Shown in pieces: positions 7,936 to 16,956 of a stretch of 64,000 nt of DNA (the first letter of the stretch is position 1; each line of letters begins with the position of its first letter). Below the pieces are notes generated by a model. That model had not been told where the DNA came from. It saw only the letters and a program-made list of their open reading frames with translations, and ran no database searches. The stretch is from Chryseolinea soli (GTDB lineage: Bacteria > Bacteroidota > Bacteroidia > Cytophagales > Cyclobacteriaceae), in the NCBI RefSeq assembly GCF_003589925.1, contig NZ_CP032382.1, forward strand, positions 4,092,001-4,156,000. Direction: 5' to 3'. A program made the position numbers and the translations under genes.

Positions 7936-10295
7936 TCTACCCCGAGTCGTTCGAAGAAAAGCTGGGCTTCAACCAGATCCGCGCAAAGCTGAAAAGCTAT
8001 TGCCATTCGCCGGCCGGTGAAGAGTGGGTGGACCGCATGCGCTTCAGCACCGAGCCTGAATTTATACGCGTGCTGTTAAAGCAGAACCTGGAGTTTCGCC
8101 AGATCCTGGAAAAAGCAGAGGCCTTTCCGACACAATATTTCCTCGATGCCACCGAATGGATCCAGAAGATCAGCGTAGAGGGCAATTGGCTCGACGCCGA
8201 CGAATTCCTGCGCATGGCCTACTCGCTGGAGACCATCATGGCCTGCAAGAACTTTCTGACCAAGACCGCTGAGATCTATCCCGAGCTGTTTCGCATGACG
8301 GAGCCCGTCAGGGTAACGGGTGCGCTGGTGCAATCCATTTTTTCAACTGTCGACGACAAAGCGCAGGTGCGCGATTCGGCCAGCGCCGAGTTGGGCCGCA
8401 TCCGGAAAAAACTGCGCGATGAACAAGGTCGCCTGCGCAAACTGGCCGACCAGATCTTTCGCACCGCCGTGAGCGAGAACTGGGTGCCCGAAGGTGCCCT
8501 GCCCACCATTCGTGACGGCCGGGTCGTCATTCCCATCCAGGCCGAGCACAAACGCCGCATGAAAGGCTTCATTCTCGACGAGTCGGCCACCGGCCAAACC
8601 GTGTTTATGGAACCCGCCGAAATGCTGGACGCCAACAACGAGATCCGTGACCTGGAACACGCCGAGAAACGCGAAGTGATCCGGATCCTGAAAGCCCTTA
8701 CCGACGATTTTCGCGAGCAACTACCTGTACTGAAAAGCGCCTACCGCTTTTTATCACAACTGGATTTCATCCGGGCCAAGGCCAGGTTCTCCGTCGAGAT
8801 CAATGCCGACCTGCCCATCCTGGAAACAAAGCCCGAGATGGTGTGGTACGTGGCCCGGCATCCCTTGCTCTACCTAAGCCTTAAAGGCAAACGTGATGTA
8901 GTGCCGCTCACCATCGAACTCAATGCCCAGCAACGGATGCTCCTGGTGTCGGGTCCCAATGCCGGGGGAAAGTCTGTATGCTTGAAAACCGTCGGGCTAT
9001 TGCAATACATGCTGCAGTGCGGCATGCTCATACCCGTGTCGGACCGCTCGCGCGCAGGAATTTTTCAAGACATCTTTCTCGACATCGGCGATCAACAGTC
9101 CATCGAAAACGATTTGAGTACGTATAGCAGTCACTTGCGCAACATGAACGTGTTCATTCAGTCGGCTTCCGACAAATCGCTGGTGTTGTTGGACGAAATG
9201 GGTTCGGGCACCGACCCCGATTTTGGCGGCGCCATCGCGCAAGCCATCCTCGATGCCTTGCTGCAGAAACGGGTATGGGGTGTGGCGACCACCCACTATT
9301 ATAACCTGAAATTATTTGCAGGCCAGCAGTCCGGCATCCGCAATGCCGCGATGCGCTTCGATGACCAGCACCTGGAACCGCTCTACATCCTCGACATTGG
9401 CAAGCCTGGAAGCTCGTTCGCCCTGGAGATCGCCCGTAAAACCGGATTGCCAAAGCAGACGTTGGAAGAAGCCGAAAAGCTCGTGGGCAAAGACCTGGCG
9501 GGATTTGAGACCATGGTGCGCTCGCTGGAAAAAGAGCGGCATGAGCTGAGTGAAAAAATAAAACGGATGGAGCGCCAGGAAACCGAACTGAAACAATCGC
9601 TGGCCAAATATCAAACGCTCTCCACCGACCTGGAAACGCGCAAGAAGGAAATCATCAACCGGGCCAAAGAAGATGCTGCCCAGCTGCTGAAGAACACCAA
9701 CCGCGAGATCGAAAAGACCATCCGCCACATCAAGGAAAACAAAGCGGAAAAGAAGGAGACCCTCAAGGTGCGCAAGAACCTCGAGACCCTCACGCAGCAA
9801 GTGGGCGAGGCACCCAAAAAAGAAAAGGAACCGGCGGTCGAATTGAAAGAAGGCGACCGGGTGCGAATCGCGGGACAGGAGGGCAGCGGCGTGATCCTCA
9901 ACATTCAAGGCAAGAACGCCACCGTGCAATTCGGTTTGCTAAAGTCCATCACCAAACTCGACAAACTCGAAAAGATCACGGCTACTGTAGAAAAGGAAAT
10001 CGCTGCCAAGCTGCGATCGGCCGGCATCAACGTCCACGAGAAGCGCACCCAATTCAACAGCACCCTCGACATCCGCGGCAAACGCGTTGACGAAGTCCTT
10101 GGCATACTCGATCAATTCATGGACACGGCCATCTTGCTGGCCCAGGGCGAACTTCGCATCCTCCACGGCAAGGGTGAGGGCGTGTTAAGAAAAGTTGTGC
10201 GCGATCATCTGAAGACCTACAAGGAAGTGGCTAGCATCAAAGACGAACACATCGAAAGAGGAGGGGATGGCATTACCGTCGTGGTGTTGAAATGA
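7932..10295 (+). CDS. mutS2: Endonuclease MutS2
   Basis: A 787-residue MutS2 protein: MutS-like core and ATPase but no mismatch-recognition N-terminal domain. Known members restrain homologous recombination or rescue collided ribosomes. The Walker A GPNAGGKS is at about 340-347, with LLDEMGSGTDP as the Walker B/ABC-type signature near 420-430. A long coiled coil (about 525-625) follows, rich in K and E. The C-terminal Smr nuclease domain shows LDIRGK near 710 and HGKGEG near 744. Length and all domains are as expected for the family. It is cytoplasmic and translationally coupled to the DUF4296 lipoprotein. Confidence 0.96.
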   Translation: MIYPESFEEKLGFNQIRAKLKSYCHSPAGEEWVDRMRFSTEPEFIRVLLKQNLEFRQILEKAEAFPTQYFLDATEWIQKISVEGNWLDADEFLRMAYSLETIMACKNFLTKTAEIYPELFRMTEPVRVTGALVQSIFSTVDDKAQVRDSASAELGRIRKKLRDEQGRLRKLADQIFRTAVSENWVPEGALPTIRDGRVVIPIQAEHKRRMKGFILDESATGQTVFMEPAEMLDANNEIRDLEHAEKREVIRILKALTDDFREQLPVLKSAYRFLSQLDFIRAKARFSVEINADLPILETKPEMVWYVARHPLLYLSLKGKRDVVPLTIELNAQQRMLLVSGPNAGGKSVCLKTVGLLQYMLQCGMLIPVSDRSRAGIFQDIFLDIGDQQSIENDLSTYSSHLRNMNVFIQSASDKSLVLLDEMGSGTDPDFGGAIAQAILDALLQKRVWGVATTHYYNLKLFAGQQSGIRNAAMRFDDQHLEPLYILDIGKPGSSFALEIARKTGLPKQTLEEAEKLVGKDLAGFETMVRSLEKERHELSEKIKRMERQETELKQSLAKYQTLSTDLETRKKEIINRAKEDAAQLLKNTNREIEKTIRHIKENKAEKKETLKVRKNLETLTQQVGEAPKKEKEPAVELKEGDRVRIAGQEGSGVILNIQGKNATVQFGLLKSITKLDKLEKITATVEKEIAAKLRSAGINVHEKRTQFNSTLDIRGKRVDEVLGILDQFMDTAILLAQGELRILHGKGEGVLRKVVRDHLKTYKEVASIKDEHIERGGDGITVVVLK

Positions 10296-10371
10296 GCCCT
10301 CATTTTTATGGACACCGTCAGGTAACACCTCCCGCAAAATTTCACGCAGCGTTCCGTCGCTAAAAAAAGCG

Positions 10372-10626
10372 CTACCGGCTTGCCTTTGAAAGAATGTAAA
10401 GTGTCGTAGGACGTCCTCCTTTTGCCTTGTTGGTGCGAATCGATTCTTCTGTTAAAAATCCGCGATAGGTCAGGGCCTGCAGCAACTCCCGGACCATGTA
10501 ATAATTGAAGCCCTCGTCCGGAGCGGAACTTAGAATTTGCTTGATGGTGAAAGGGCCGGGTTGCGACATCACGGCGTCAAAGATTTTTCGCCGGCGGTCG
10601 TTTGTAATAAGATTTTCAAAATTCAT
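10372..10626 (-). CDS. Small winged-helix regulator-like protein
   Basis: An 84-residue protein with the look of a winged helix-turn-helix DNA-binding domain: NDRRRKIFDAVMSQPGPFTIKQIL, then a recognition-helix-like YYMVRELLQALTYRGFL and a basic wing (TNKAKGGRPTTLY). The frame is open 15 codons further to 10671, but MNFENLI at 10626 is the natural start. There is no ligand-binding domain, so it may be a simple dimeric repressor or a stand-alone DNA-binding protein. An inverted repeat at 10693-10711, about 70 bases upstream, could be its operator. The family was not recognised with certainty. Confidence 0.55.
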   Translation of the reverse strand: MNFENLITNDRRRKIFDAVMSQPGPFTIKQILSSAPDEGFNYYMVRELLQALTYRGFLTEESIRTNKAKGGRPTTLYILSKASR

Positions 10627-10692
10627 ACAAGTGGGGTTACGTGGCTTTAAGTCGTGCGAAATTCCTGTCACGAATCAAAAATGGATCTCCCC

Positions 10693-10711
10693 ACTGCAAT
10701 ATTCTTGCAGT
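10693..10711. repeat. Short inverted repeat upstream of the winged-helix gene
   Basis: Perfect 7-bp arms ACTGCAA / TTGCAGT with a 5-base spacer, in the 231-base gap between the small regulator and the DUF2306 gene. It is a possible operator. The rest of the gap shows only a weak hairpin near 10832-10847 (CTTGTT/AACAAG), next to the end of the DUF2306 gene. Confidence 0.3.
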
Positions 10712-10857
10712 TTATAAAATCGGCAGAAAACAGGGTACGAGGCACCGTCCATAACGCTTGACCTATACGTAATCACAAAGACTCGTTAGCAGTAAAGGCC
10801 GGTATTGAATTTGAGGGCCACAGACTAAATACTTGTTCACCAACAAGAAGATTGGTG

Positions 10858-11505
10858 TTAGTTCGTCTGCTGTGTGTGCGAGGAATGTGGGGTACGGTGG
10901 CTCGAGGTCGTTTGGCGGATAATAAGCTCGGCAATCAAGAGGTTAGGCACCCAACTTAGCCAGGCGATGGTCGCATAAGCTTCGGGAACATTCAAGCTGT
11001 AGTGAAAGGAACTGATGAGTACGTACACTCTCAATGTCACGGCAGCAAACGTAAGGGCATAACTTCGGATCATCCACCGGCGATGGGCGGCGATGTCTTT
11101 CTTGCGGATCCGGTCGAACGCGAGTGCGGTGAAGACAAACCACAAGCATGCCTGGAGAAGAAAGCTGGTGAGTACCCAGGGCCCACGTTGAATGAAGAGG
11201 CTCATCACCAACCCGCCCGGCGCCGCAAAAAAGAGGATCCCCATCACATAAACATATCCCAGGAAACGATGGATGCTTTTAAATTTTTGGATGGATTTAG
11301 GATGGAGTTGGAAAAGACCTGCCACTAAAATGATGCCGCCCACCAGCACGTGCGCGTAATAGGCAGGTAAATACCATCCGGTGGCAATGGCCGCCTGCTT
11401 CAGGCGGAGAAAATTATAAGTCGGATCGAAATTCAGATAGGTGAGGGCATTGGCTGCCAACAATGCCGTAAGCAAAAATCCCAATCCCCAAAGCAAGCGT
11501 TTCAT
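10858..11505 (-). CDS. DUF2306 membrane protein
   Basis: A 215-residue integral membrane protein of the DUF2306 family, of unknown function. About six hydrophobic segments are visible (5-22, 48-66, 83-104, 112-131, 147-167, 178-196), with conserved H-x-G (YAHVLVGG), IHRFLGYVY and AHRRWMIRSYALTFAAVTLRVY blocks containing the family's histidines and basic loop. The conserved His residues suggest a cytochrome-b561-like helical bundle; that is an impression, not a demonstrated relation. It ends in a polar, Ser/His/Thr-rich tail. It stands alone, 15 bases before the end of the WG-repeat gene, and is transcribed in the same direction. Confidence 0.78.
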   Translation of the reverse strand: MKRLLWGLGFLLTALLAANALTYLNFDPTYNFLRLKQAAIATGWYLPAYYAHVLVGGIILVAGLFQLHPKSIQKFKSIHRFLGYVYVMGILFFAAPGGLVMSLFIQRGPWVLTSFLLQACLWFVFTALAFDRIRKKDIAAHRRWMIRSYALTFAAVTLRVYVLISSFHYSLNVPEAYATIAWLSWVPNLLIAELIIRQTTSSHRTPHSSHTQQTN

Positions 11506-11520
11506 GGCGTGGCCAACCGA

Positions 11521-13293
11521 TCAAGCGGGTTTCGTTTTCAATAGTGCGATGATCTTCTCCAGGAACTGAAGATTGTAACGGTCGATGTCCGTGATTTGAT
11601 CTTCAAACTCTTCTCTTCGGGTATAGCGCGGATTGTAATCCCTTGGAAAATCATAGCGTTCTCCTTCCGGGTAGGTCATTCCATAACTGGCTAGAATATC
11701 CTTCTGCATGTACTCCAATGTTTCGGCGGAAAGGAATGATGATGGTGGCAGGTTTTCGCCGGTAACACGGTCATATCGCTGGAATTCTCCTGTTAAATAG
11801 CTGCTGTCTAATTTTGCAAATTGTGTTTGGGTATATTTTCGATTCGCACGGAGGGGAACGATGGAGAGATCTTCGCCCAGGGTAAAGTATTTATACTCTG
11901 GAATGTCGTATTCCGGGGCGTCGTAGTCATGCCATTCGGTGTAAGGAATAGCTTTCACTTCCAAAACGTTTTGGCCAATGCGTTTTACGTGCTCGACTTT
12001 TTTCGTGGGAATATCGGCTACGGCCAGGGTGTCATTGCGTTTGTCCACGAAGACAAGCCTGTTCTCGATGTAAAATTCTTCACGCCCATCGAGGTACCGG
12101 TTTGTGATGGTGGTGAACATGGCGTTGATCTGGTCGGTTATGGTTTGAAGGATCGTGCCTTTGGCTTCCACGTATTCTGTCCCGCCGCTCATGGGGATAG
12201 GGGTAGACGAAAGCCCTTCGATGATCTCCTCGAATAAGCCGGTCTTCACCAGATACGATGGAGGCATTAAAATACCATAACCCGCATTGCCTTCTGCTGG
12301 TATTTCGCACAGGGTTTGCACTCCGTTGGCCAAGCGAATGTCTTTGGGGAGGAATCCGAAACCGTTTACCCATTCGTTGATTTTCTCGGACGGAAATCCG
12401 GCGGTATAAACGTGGGCATCGTTAATCCATCCGTAAACGGTATCCTGCTTCACGATGCAGAGGATGTTTTCGCGGCCATAGGGTATGATCATGTCATAGG
12501 CGGGTTCTGCCACCAGTTGTTTTGTCTCAATGTTAAAGTAGCCCACTTTTCCTGCCTTCTTTATCTCCACCATGCCGGGCAGATCAAACCCGATCGTACC
12601 AATTAATTCATAGTCGGGCGGTATAATGGTGTTTCCGCTCTCGTCCACAAGCCCCATCGTATAGCCTTCCGTTGCGCGTTTTCTGGCGGAATTGTTCCAG
12701 ACTCCGTTGACGACATAGAAATAATTTTTCGTGTTGTAGGTGGCACACCAGATCACCGAATCGAAATTCTGTTGCAGTGCTTTGGCTCTCGCATAGAGTG
12801 GTTGACGCTTCTTTATTTCCACGGCGCGGTCGGTCGACCACTGCATTTCGTTTCGCAGCATGGCGAATTGTGCGTAAAAGACCATGCCATCCAATTGGGT
12901 GATCACGATCGAGCCTGCGCGAGCTGTAACCCACAAGGTGAGCGTGGACTCTTTTTGGTAGTCCATTTCCAGATTTTTCGAATGGAAGACCACCGGGATG
13001 TTCACTTGCGTTCCCCTTCCATTGTTCAAAATGGATGCGCTTTCAAAAAGGGCCTCACAGGTCACATATTCGCTCTCTTCATTTTTAAGGATGCGGATCG
13101 CGGACACCAACGCTTCACGCGACTGCTTACTATCAAATTGCTTCAGGATCACCTCGTCCGGCTGCGTCAGCGAGGCCTGAAACGATGAAAGAAAAATACG
13201 GACTTCCTTATCGGACGCTTCTTTTTTCACGACGCTGCAAGCCATGACAAGGCACGCTACGGCAGCAAAAACCTGAAGGAATGAGAATTTCAT
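11521..13293 (-). CDS. WG-repeat-containing lipoprotein
   Basis: A 590-residue predicted lipoprotein (signal 1-18, lipobox VMAC) of unknown function. In the middle are WG-type repeats: GLVDESGNTIIPPDYE and GYFNIETKQLVAEPAYD followed by YGWIND. These repeats form beta structures in surface proteins of many bacteria. The N-terminal third and the C-terminal 200 residues match nothing I recognise. The frame is open to 13386, but the lipoprotein signal begins at the ATG at 13293, and the extra 31 residues would destroy it. A terminator for the next upstream gene lies at 13405-13436, so this gene has its own promoter. Confidence 0.62.
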   Translation of the reverse strand: MKFSFLQVFAAVACLVMACSVVKKEASDKEVRIFLSSFQASLTQPDEVILKQFDSKQSREALVSAIRILKNEESEYVTCEALFESASILNNGRGTQVNIPVVFHSKNLEMDYQKESTLTLWVTARAGSIVITQLDGMVFYAQFAMLRNEMQWSTDRAVEIKKRQPLYARAKALQQNFDSVIWCATYNTKNYFYVVNGVWNNSARKRATEGYTMGLVDESGNTIIPPDYELIGTIGFDLPGMVEIKKAGKVGYFNIETKQLVAEPAYDMIIPYGRENILCIVKQDTVYGWINDAHVYTAGFPSEKINEWVNGFGFLPKDIRLANGVQTLCEIPAEGNAGYGILMPPSYLVKTGLFEEIIEGLSSTPIPMSGGTEYVEAKGTILQTITDQINAMFTTITNRYLDGREEFYIENRLVFVDKRNDTLAVADIPTKKVEHVKRIGQNVLEVKAIPYTEWHDYDAPEYDIPEYKYFTLGEDLSIVPLRANRKYTQTQFAKLDSSYLTGEFQRYDRVTGENLPPSSFLSAETLEYMQKDILASYGMTYPEGERYDFPRDYNPRYTRREEFEDQITDIDRYNLQFLEKIIALLKTKPA

Positions 13294-13404
13294 AGTGTTG
13301 GACAACAAGGGGTAATGAGGGCCTGTAAAGGTAAATGTTTTTGCAATGCGGGCAAGGCTATGGATTTTGTGATATTCAATTTGCAACGATCATAGAAAGG
13401 CCAC

Positions 13405-13436
13405 AAAAAAAGCTTCCCTTTTGAGGAAGCTTTTTT
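13405..13436 (-). terminator. Rho-independent terminator
   Basis: A 12-bp perfect stem (13406-13417 with 13425-13436) has a 7-base loop and T runs on both strands. It lies 18 bases past the stop of the leftward lipoprotein gene at 13454. Confidence 0.9.
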
Positions 13437-13453
13437 GTAAAGGCATAATAACC

Positions 13454-13942
13454 TTAAGGTCTTGAGAACACAAACGTCCAATTGCCTGCGACCGACTCTA
13501 CTCGGCCAGCGTTGTTGAAACCGGGGCCGGTCTCGGGATATGTGAAATTAAGCGTAAGGGTTTTGTCCGAATTAGATAAGGCATAGTTGATAACTTGCAG
13601 GTCGGCTTGGCGAACAATGATGCTGCCTACTGCGCCGGTTTGGAATTTCCAGCTGTCATCTTTTTTCCAGGGGCTCACACTGGGCCACGACGTGGCCGTG
13701 CTGGTGTATTGATAGGTGCCGCCTTCGCTGAAATTACCAGAAATAGTGAGTTTCATGCCGGGATATTCTGCCGTCCGGTCAGAAGGATCTGAGGCCGATA
13801 CGAGGGTCCACTGATCGGATTTAAGCTTGTTCAATTGCGTTTCTTCTTCGGACTGTTTGTCGTCGCCCCCACCACAACCGAAGTAGGAGAGAGATGCGCT
13901 AACAAGGATCAAAAGGGTAAATACTCGGTTCAAATGTTTCAT
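13454..13942 (-). CDS. Small lipoprotein with lipocalin-like beta domain
   Basis: A 162-residue lipoprotein: signal 1-22 with lipobox (YFGC), an acidic linker (GGGDDKQSEEE), then a beta-rich domain beginning LKSDQWTLVSASDPSDRTAEYPGMKLTISGNF. This is the pattern of the many Bacteroidota lipocalin-like/DUF5004 lipoproteins. The family cannot be fixed by eye and no ligand is implied. It is monocistronic, with a strong terminator directly downstream. The 110 bases upstream show no consensus promoter. Confidence 0.6.
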   Translation of the reverse strand: MKHLNRVFTLLILVSASLSYFGCGGGDDKQSEEETQLNKLKSDQWTLVSASDPSDRTAEYPGMKLTISGNFSEGGTYQYTSTATSWPSVSPWKKDDSWKFQTGAVGSIIVRQADLQVINYALSNSDKTLTLNFTYPETGPGFNNAGRVESVAGNWTFVFSRP

Positions 13943-14052
13943 GCGTTAACTGTTAAGAATACGAAGATGCCAGTAAAAATAATAAAATCAAACTGTATCC
14001 CCTTGCGGGGAAGAAACATATCTTAATGGCGTCCGACCCCCGGTTGTAACCG

Positions 14053-14691
14053 CTATTTGAAGCGCATGATGTCGATTTTTTGCGCACTGGCCGGGTATTC
14101 CGACGGCTGGTTGCTGGCAATGAACACCAGGCAGTGTGGGGGTAGGCTGGCCAATTGCTGCAGGTACCAGTCGAATGCCTGCTGGTCCAGGTTGGTGCCC
14201 GGTTCGTCCAGAAACACGATGTCGGCTTGCGAAAAAAAGGCCAGGGCCAGCTTTAGCCGCTGCTTCATGCCTGAAGAAAAGTTGGAAATGTATTTATCGC
14301 GGGCGTGGGTGAGATACATTTTTTCTAAAACCTCCGCTTCGCTCCAGCCTTGGCGGCAGGGCTTCAGCTTAAAATGAAACCGCAATTGTTCCCGCAGGGT
14401 GAATTCTTCGATCAGGTCCAGGTAGGGGGTGGCGATGGCGAGGTGCTGAAAAATGTTTTCGGCGGGTATGCTACCGTTGCTTGTGGTGTAGGCAACGGTA
14501 CCGGCACTGGGGGGCACTTGTCCCCAAAGTACCTGTAAAAGCGTGGACTTCCCCGATCCATTCGGACCGGTGATGGCATACGTTTGGCCGGATTGGAAGG
14601 TGTAGTCGAGCTTGCGAAAGATCCAGTCGCGGTTAAATTTCTTTCCCAATTGCTGGACCTGGATCGATAGGGGGGGGTTGACGGGGGGCAC
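14053..14691 (-). CDS. ABC transporter ATP-binding protein
   Basis: A 212-residue ABC ATPase. Walker A GPNGSGKS is at 42-49, the signature is degenerate (FSSGMKQR, 138-145), Walker B IVFLDEP is at 158-164, and the NQPSE H-loop region has Asn where a His is usual. The nearest type is the CcmA-like/single-domain ATPase group. No permease gene is adjacent, so the partner is encoded elsewhere. The start is GTG at 14691, only 3 bases after the lpxA stop, and the first codons run through a C-tract. Location suggests co-transcription with lpxC-fabZ and lpxA, so a role in envelope lipid transport is tempting but unproven. Confidence 0.78.
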   Translation of the reverse strand: MPPVNPPLSIQVQQLGKKFNRDWIFRKLDYTFQSGQTYAITGPNGSGKSTLLQVLWGQVPPSAGTVAYTTSNGSIPAENIFQHLAIATPYLDLIEEFTLREQLRFHFKLKPCRQGWSEAEVLEKMYLTHARDKYISNFSSGMKQRLKLALAFFSQADIVFLDEPGTNLDQQAFDWYLQQLASLPPHCLVFIASNQPSEYPASAQKIDIMRFK

Positions 14692-14694
14692 GGC

Positions 14695-15483
14695 TTAGTC
14701 GTTGCCTTCGTAACCTTTCATGATACCCCGCTCCGAATTGCGGATAAAATCGAGGATGTAGTCGCGCTCTTCGCTGCTGGGCACCTCGTTTTCCACCATT
14801 TCGATGGCCTTCGAATTGTTGAGTCCCTTCATAAAGATCATGCGGTAGATCTCCTGGATCTCGTTGATCTTTTCCGACGAATAGCCGCGGCGGCGCAAAC
14901 CCACGGTGTTGATACCCGCATACGAAAGCGGCTCACGCGCGGCTTTTGTAAAAGGGGGAATGTCTTTGCGCACCAGCGAGCCTCCGCCGATGTAGGCGTG
15001 GGCGCCGATCTTGGAAAACTGTTGCACCGCGCAGGCGCCACCAAAGATGGCGAAATCGTCGATGACCACGTGGCCCGCCAGCTGTACCGTGTTGCCCAGG
15101 ATACAATTGTTGCCAATGATGCAGTCGTGCCCGATGTGGGCGTAGGCCATGATGAGACAGTCGGAGCCGATCACGGTTTTGTATTTGTCTACGGTGCCGC
15201 GGTTGATGGTCACGCACTCGCGCACGGTGGTGTTGTCGCCGATCTCGGCGGTGGTTTCTTCGCCCCTGAATTTCAGATCCTGGGGTACGCCACTGATCAC
15301 GGCGCCGGGAAATATTTTACAGTTTTTGCCGATGCGCGCACCTTCCATGATGGTGACGTTGGGTCCGATCCAGCAACCGTCGCCGATCACAACGTTCTTT
15401 TGAACGGTGGCAAACGGCTCGATGGTCACGTTTTCGCCGATGATGGCGTCGGGGTGTACGTTGGTCAAAGGGAATCGGCTCAT
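14695..15483 (-). CDS. lpxA: UDP-N-acetylglucosamine acyltransferase LpxA
   Basis: A 262-residue LpxA, first enzyme of lipid A synthesis, which acylates the 3-OH of UDP-GlcNAc. Hexapeptide repeats of a left-handed beta helix run over about residues 8-190 (IGENVTIEPFATV, IGDGCWIGPNVTI and so on). The catalytic His lies in the AHIGHDCIIGNN segment near 123. The C-terminal helical domain contains GLRRRGYSSEKINEI, typical of LpxA. Its start overlaps the stop of lpxC-fabZ by four bases, so translation is coupled. It is cytoplasmic. The acyl chain length used cannot be judged by eye. Confidence 0.96.
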   Translation of the reverse strand: MSRFPLTNVHPDAIIGENVTIEPFATVQKNVVIGDGCWIGPNVTIMEGARIGKNCKIFPGAVISGVPQDLKFRGEETTAEIGDNTTVRECVTINRGTVDKYKTVIGSDCLIMAYAHIGHDCIIGNNCILGNTVQLAGHVVIDDFAIFGGACAVQQFSKIGAHAYIGGGSLVRKDIPPFTKAAREPLSYAGINTVGLRRRGYSSEKINEIQEIYRMIFMKGLNNSKAIEMVENEVPSSEERDYILDFIRNSERGIMKGYEGND

Positions 15484-16877
15484 GCGTCTTTACGAACTAT
15501 ACTGGCAGTCATGGTACCTTCACAAACCAGCGTGTTGCCTACGTAGGCGCGGCCGGTCATTTTGGCGATGCCGCGCTTGATGGGTGCGAGCAGGTCGCAC
15601 TGGATCACGAGCGTATCGCCGGGCAATACCATTTTTCTAAATCTGAAATTTTCAATGCCCAGAAAATACGTCCAATAGTTTTCCGGGTCGGGCACGGTGT
15701 TCAACACCAGGATACCACCGATCTGCGCCATGGCTTCGATCTGAAGCACGCCGGGCATCACCGGGTTTCCGGGAAAGTGCCCCTGGAAGAAATACTCGTT
15801 GGCAGTAACATTCTTCACGCCCGACACACTCTCGTTGTCGAGGTAAATGATCTTGTCAATAAGGAGGAAAGGATAACGGTGTGGCAGGGTAGCGGCAACT
15901 TTGTTGATGTCCATCACCGGGGGCAGGCTGGGATTGTACTTAGGTCTTCCCTTTTTGTCCGACTCCTGCATGGCCTTCTTCAGCTTCTTGGCGAACGCTA
16001 CGTTGGCGGCGTGACCGGGGCGTGCGGCCAGGATCTGTGCCTTCAAAGGTCTTCCGGCCAGCGTGAGGTCACCCACGATGTCGAGGAGCTTGTGACGCGC
16101 CGGCTCGTTCTTGTAGCGAAGCTCGATGTTATTGAGGATGCCTTCCTGCTTCACGGCAACTTTGGGTTTGCCCAGCATTTTGGCAATATTTTCCAGTTCG
16201 TTCTCTTGTACAACACGGTCCACGATCACGATGGCGTTGTTCAGGTCGCCGCCGCGGATGAGGTTGTTTTTGTACAGCATCTCCAGCTCATGTAAAAAGC
16301 AGAAGGTGCGGCAGGAAGCGATCTCTTTTTCGAATTGACGGATGTCGGTAATCGAAGCGTGTTGGCTGCCCAGCACTGGGGAGTTGTAGTCGATCATTAC
16401 CGTAACGCGATAGTCGTCCAGCGGGAGGGCGGCGATCTCTACGTTGCGGGCGGCTTCGCGGTAGAACAGGGGTTCCTGAACTTCAAAGAAGTCGCGCAGG
16501 GCGTTTTGTTCTTCCGTTCCGGCGGCTTTCAACACGTCCACAAATTCGATGGAACTGCCATCCATAATGGGGCACTCAGGGCCGTCCAACTGGATGAGCA
16601 CGTTGTCGATTTCCAGGCCTGTGCAGGCGGCCAGGGTGTGTTCTATGGTGCTTACCCGGGCACCGCTTTGCTCAATCGTGGTTCCACGCGATACGTCCAC
16701 CACATTGTCGCAGTCGGCCTCGATGATGGGGGATCCGGGCAGGTCAATGCGTTGGAATTTTATGCCGTGGTTGGGTTTGGCGGGCACAAAAGTGATGTTG
16801 GTCTGCACCCCGCTGTGAAGCCCGACACCCGAAAGGGCTACTGACTTCTGGATAGTTTGCTGTTTGATATTGAGCAT
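15480..16877 (-). CDS. lpxC/fabZ: Bifunctional LpxC-FabZ fusion enzyme
   Basis: A 465-residue fusion of UDP-3-O-acyl-GlcNAc deacetylase (LpxC, about 1-305) and 3-hydroxyacyl-ACP dehydratase (FabZ, about 325-465), the form common in Bacteroidota. LpxC zinc ligands are visible in STIEH (H80) and ARHKLLD (H262, D266), and the catalytic His in PGHAAN (H289). FabZ shows LPHRYPF (H333) and GVLQIEAMAQ (E381), with HFPGNPVMPG. Both active sites look intact, so one protein makes the lipid A precursor and the fatty acid elongation step that competes for the same acyl-ACP. It is the middle gene of the lipid A block. Confidence 0.96.
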   Translation of the reverse strand: MLNIKQQTIQKSVALSGVGLHSGVQTNITFVPAKPNHGIKFQRIDLPGSPIIEADCDNVVDVSRGTTIEQSGARVSTIEHTLAACTGLEIDNVLIQLDGPECPIMDGSSIEFVDVLKAAGTEEQNALRDFFEVQEPLFYREAARNVEIAALPLDDYRVTVMIDYNSPVLGSQHASITDIRQFEKEIASCRTFCFLHELEMLYKNNLIRGGDLNNAIVIVDRVVQENELENIAKMLGKPKVAVKQEGILNNIELRYKNEPARHKLLDIVGDLTLAGRPLKAQILAARPGHAANVAFAKKLKKAMQESDKKGRPKYNPSLPPVMDINKVAATLPHRYPFLLIDKIIYLDNESVSGVKNVTANEYFFQGHFPGNPVMPGVLQIEAMAQIGGILVLNTVPDPENYWTYFLGIENFRFRKMVLPGDTLVIQCDLLAPIKRGIAKMTGRAYVGNTLVCEGTMTASIVRKDA

Positions 16878-16956
16878 TTAGTGTTGCAAAAGTGGGCAAA
16901 GTTAACTGCAAACTGGAGATTATCCAATTTTGCGTTTTTACCCCGCTGAGCAACCC

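Noticed and set aside
13943..14052. A possible promoter with a TATTTTTA box before the small lipoprotein
   Set aside because: The box misses the final G and the TTTG element is at the wrong distance. I do not claim it.
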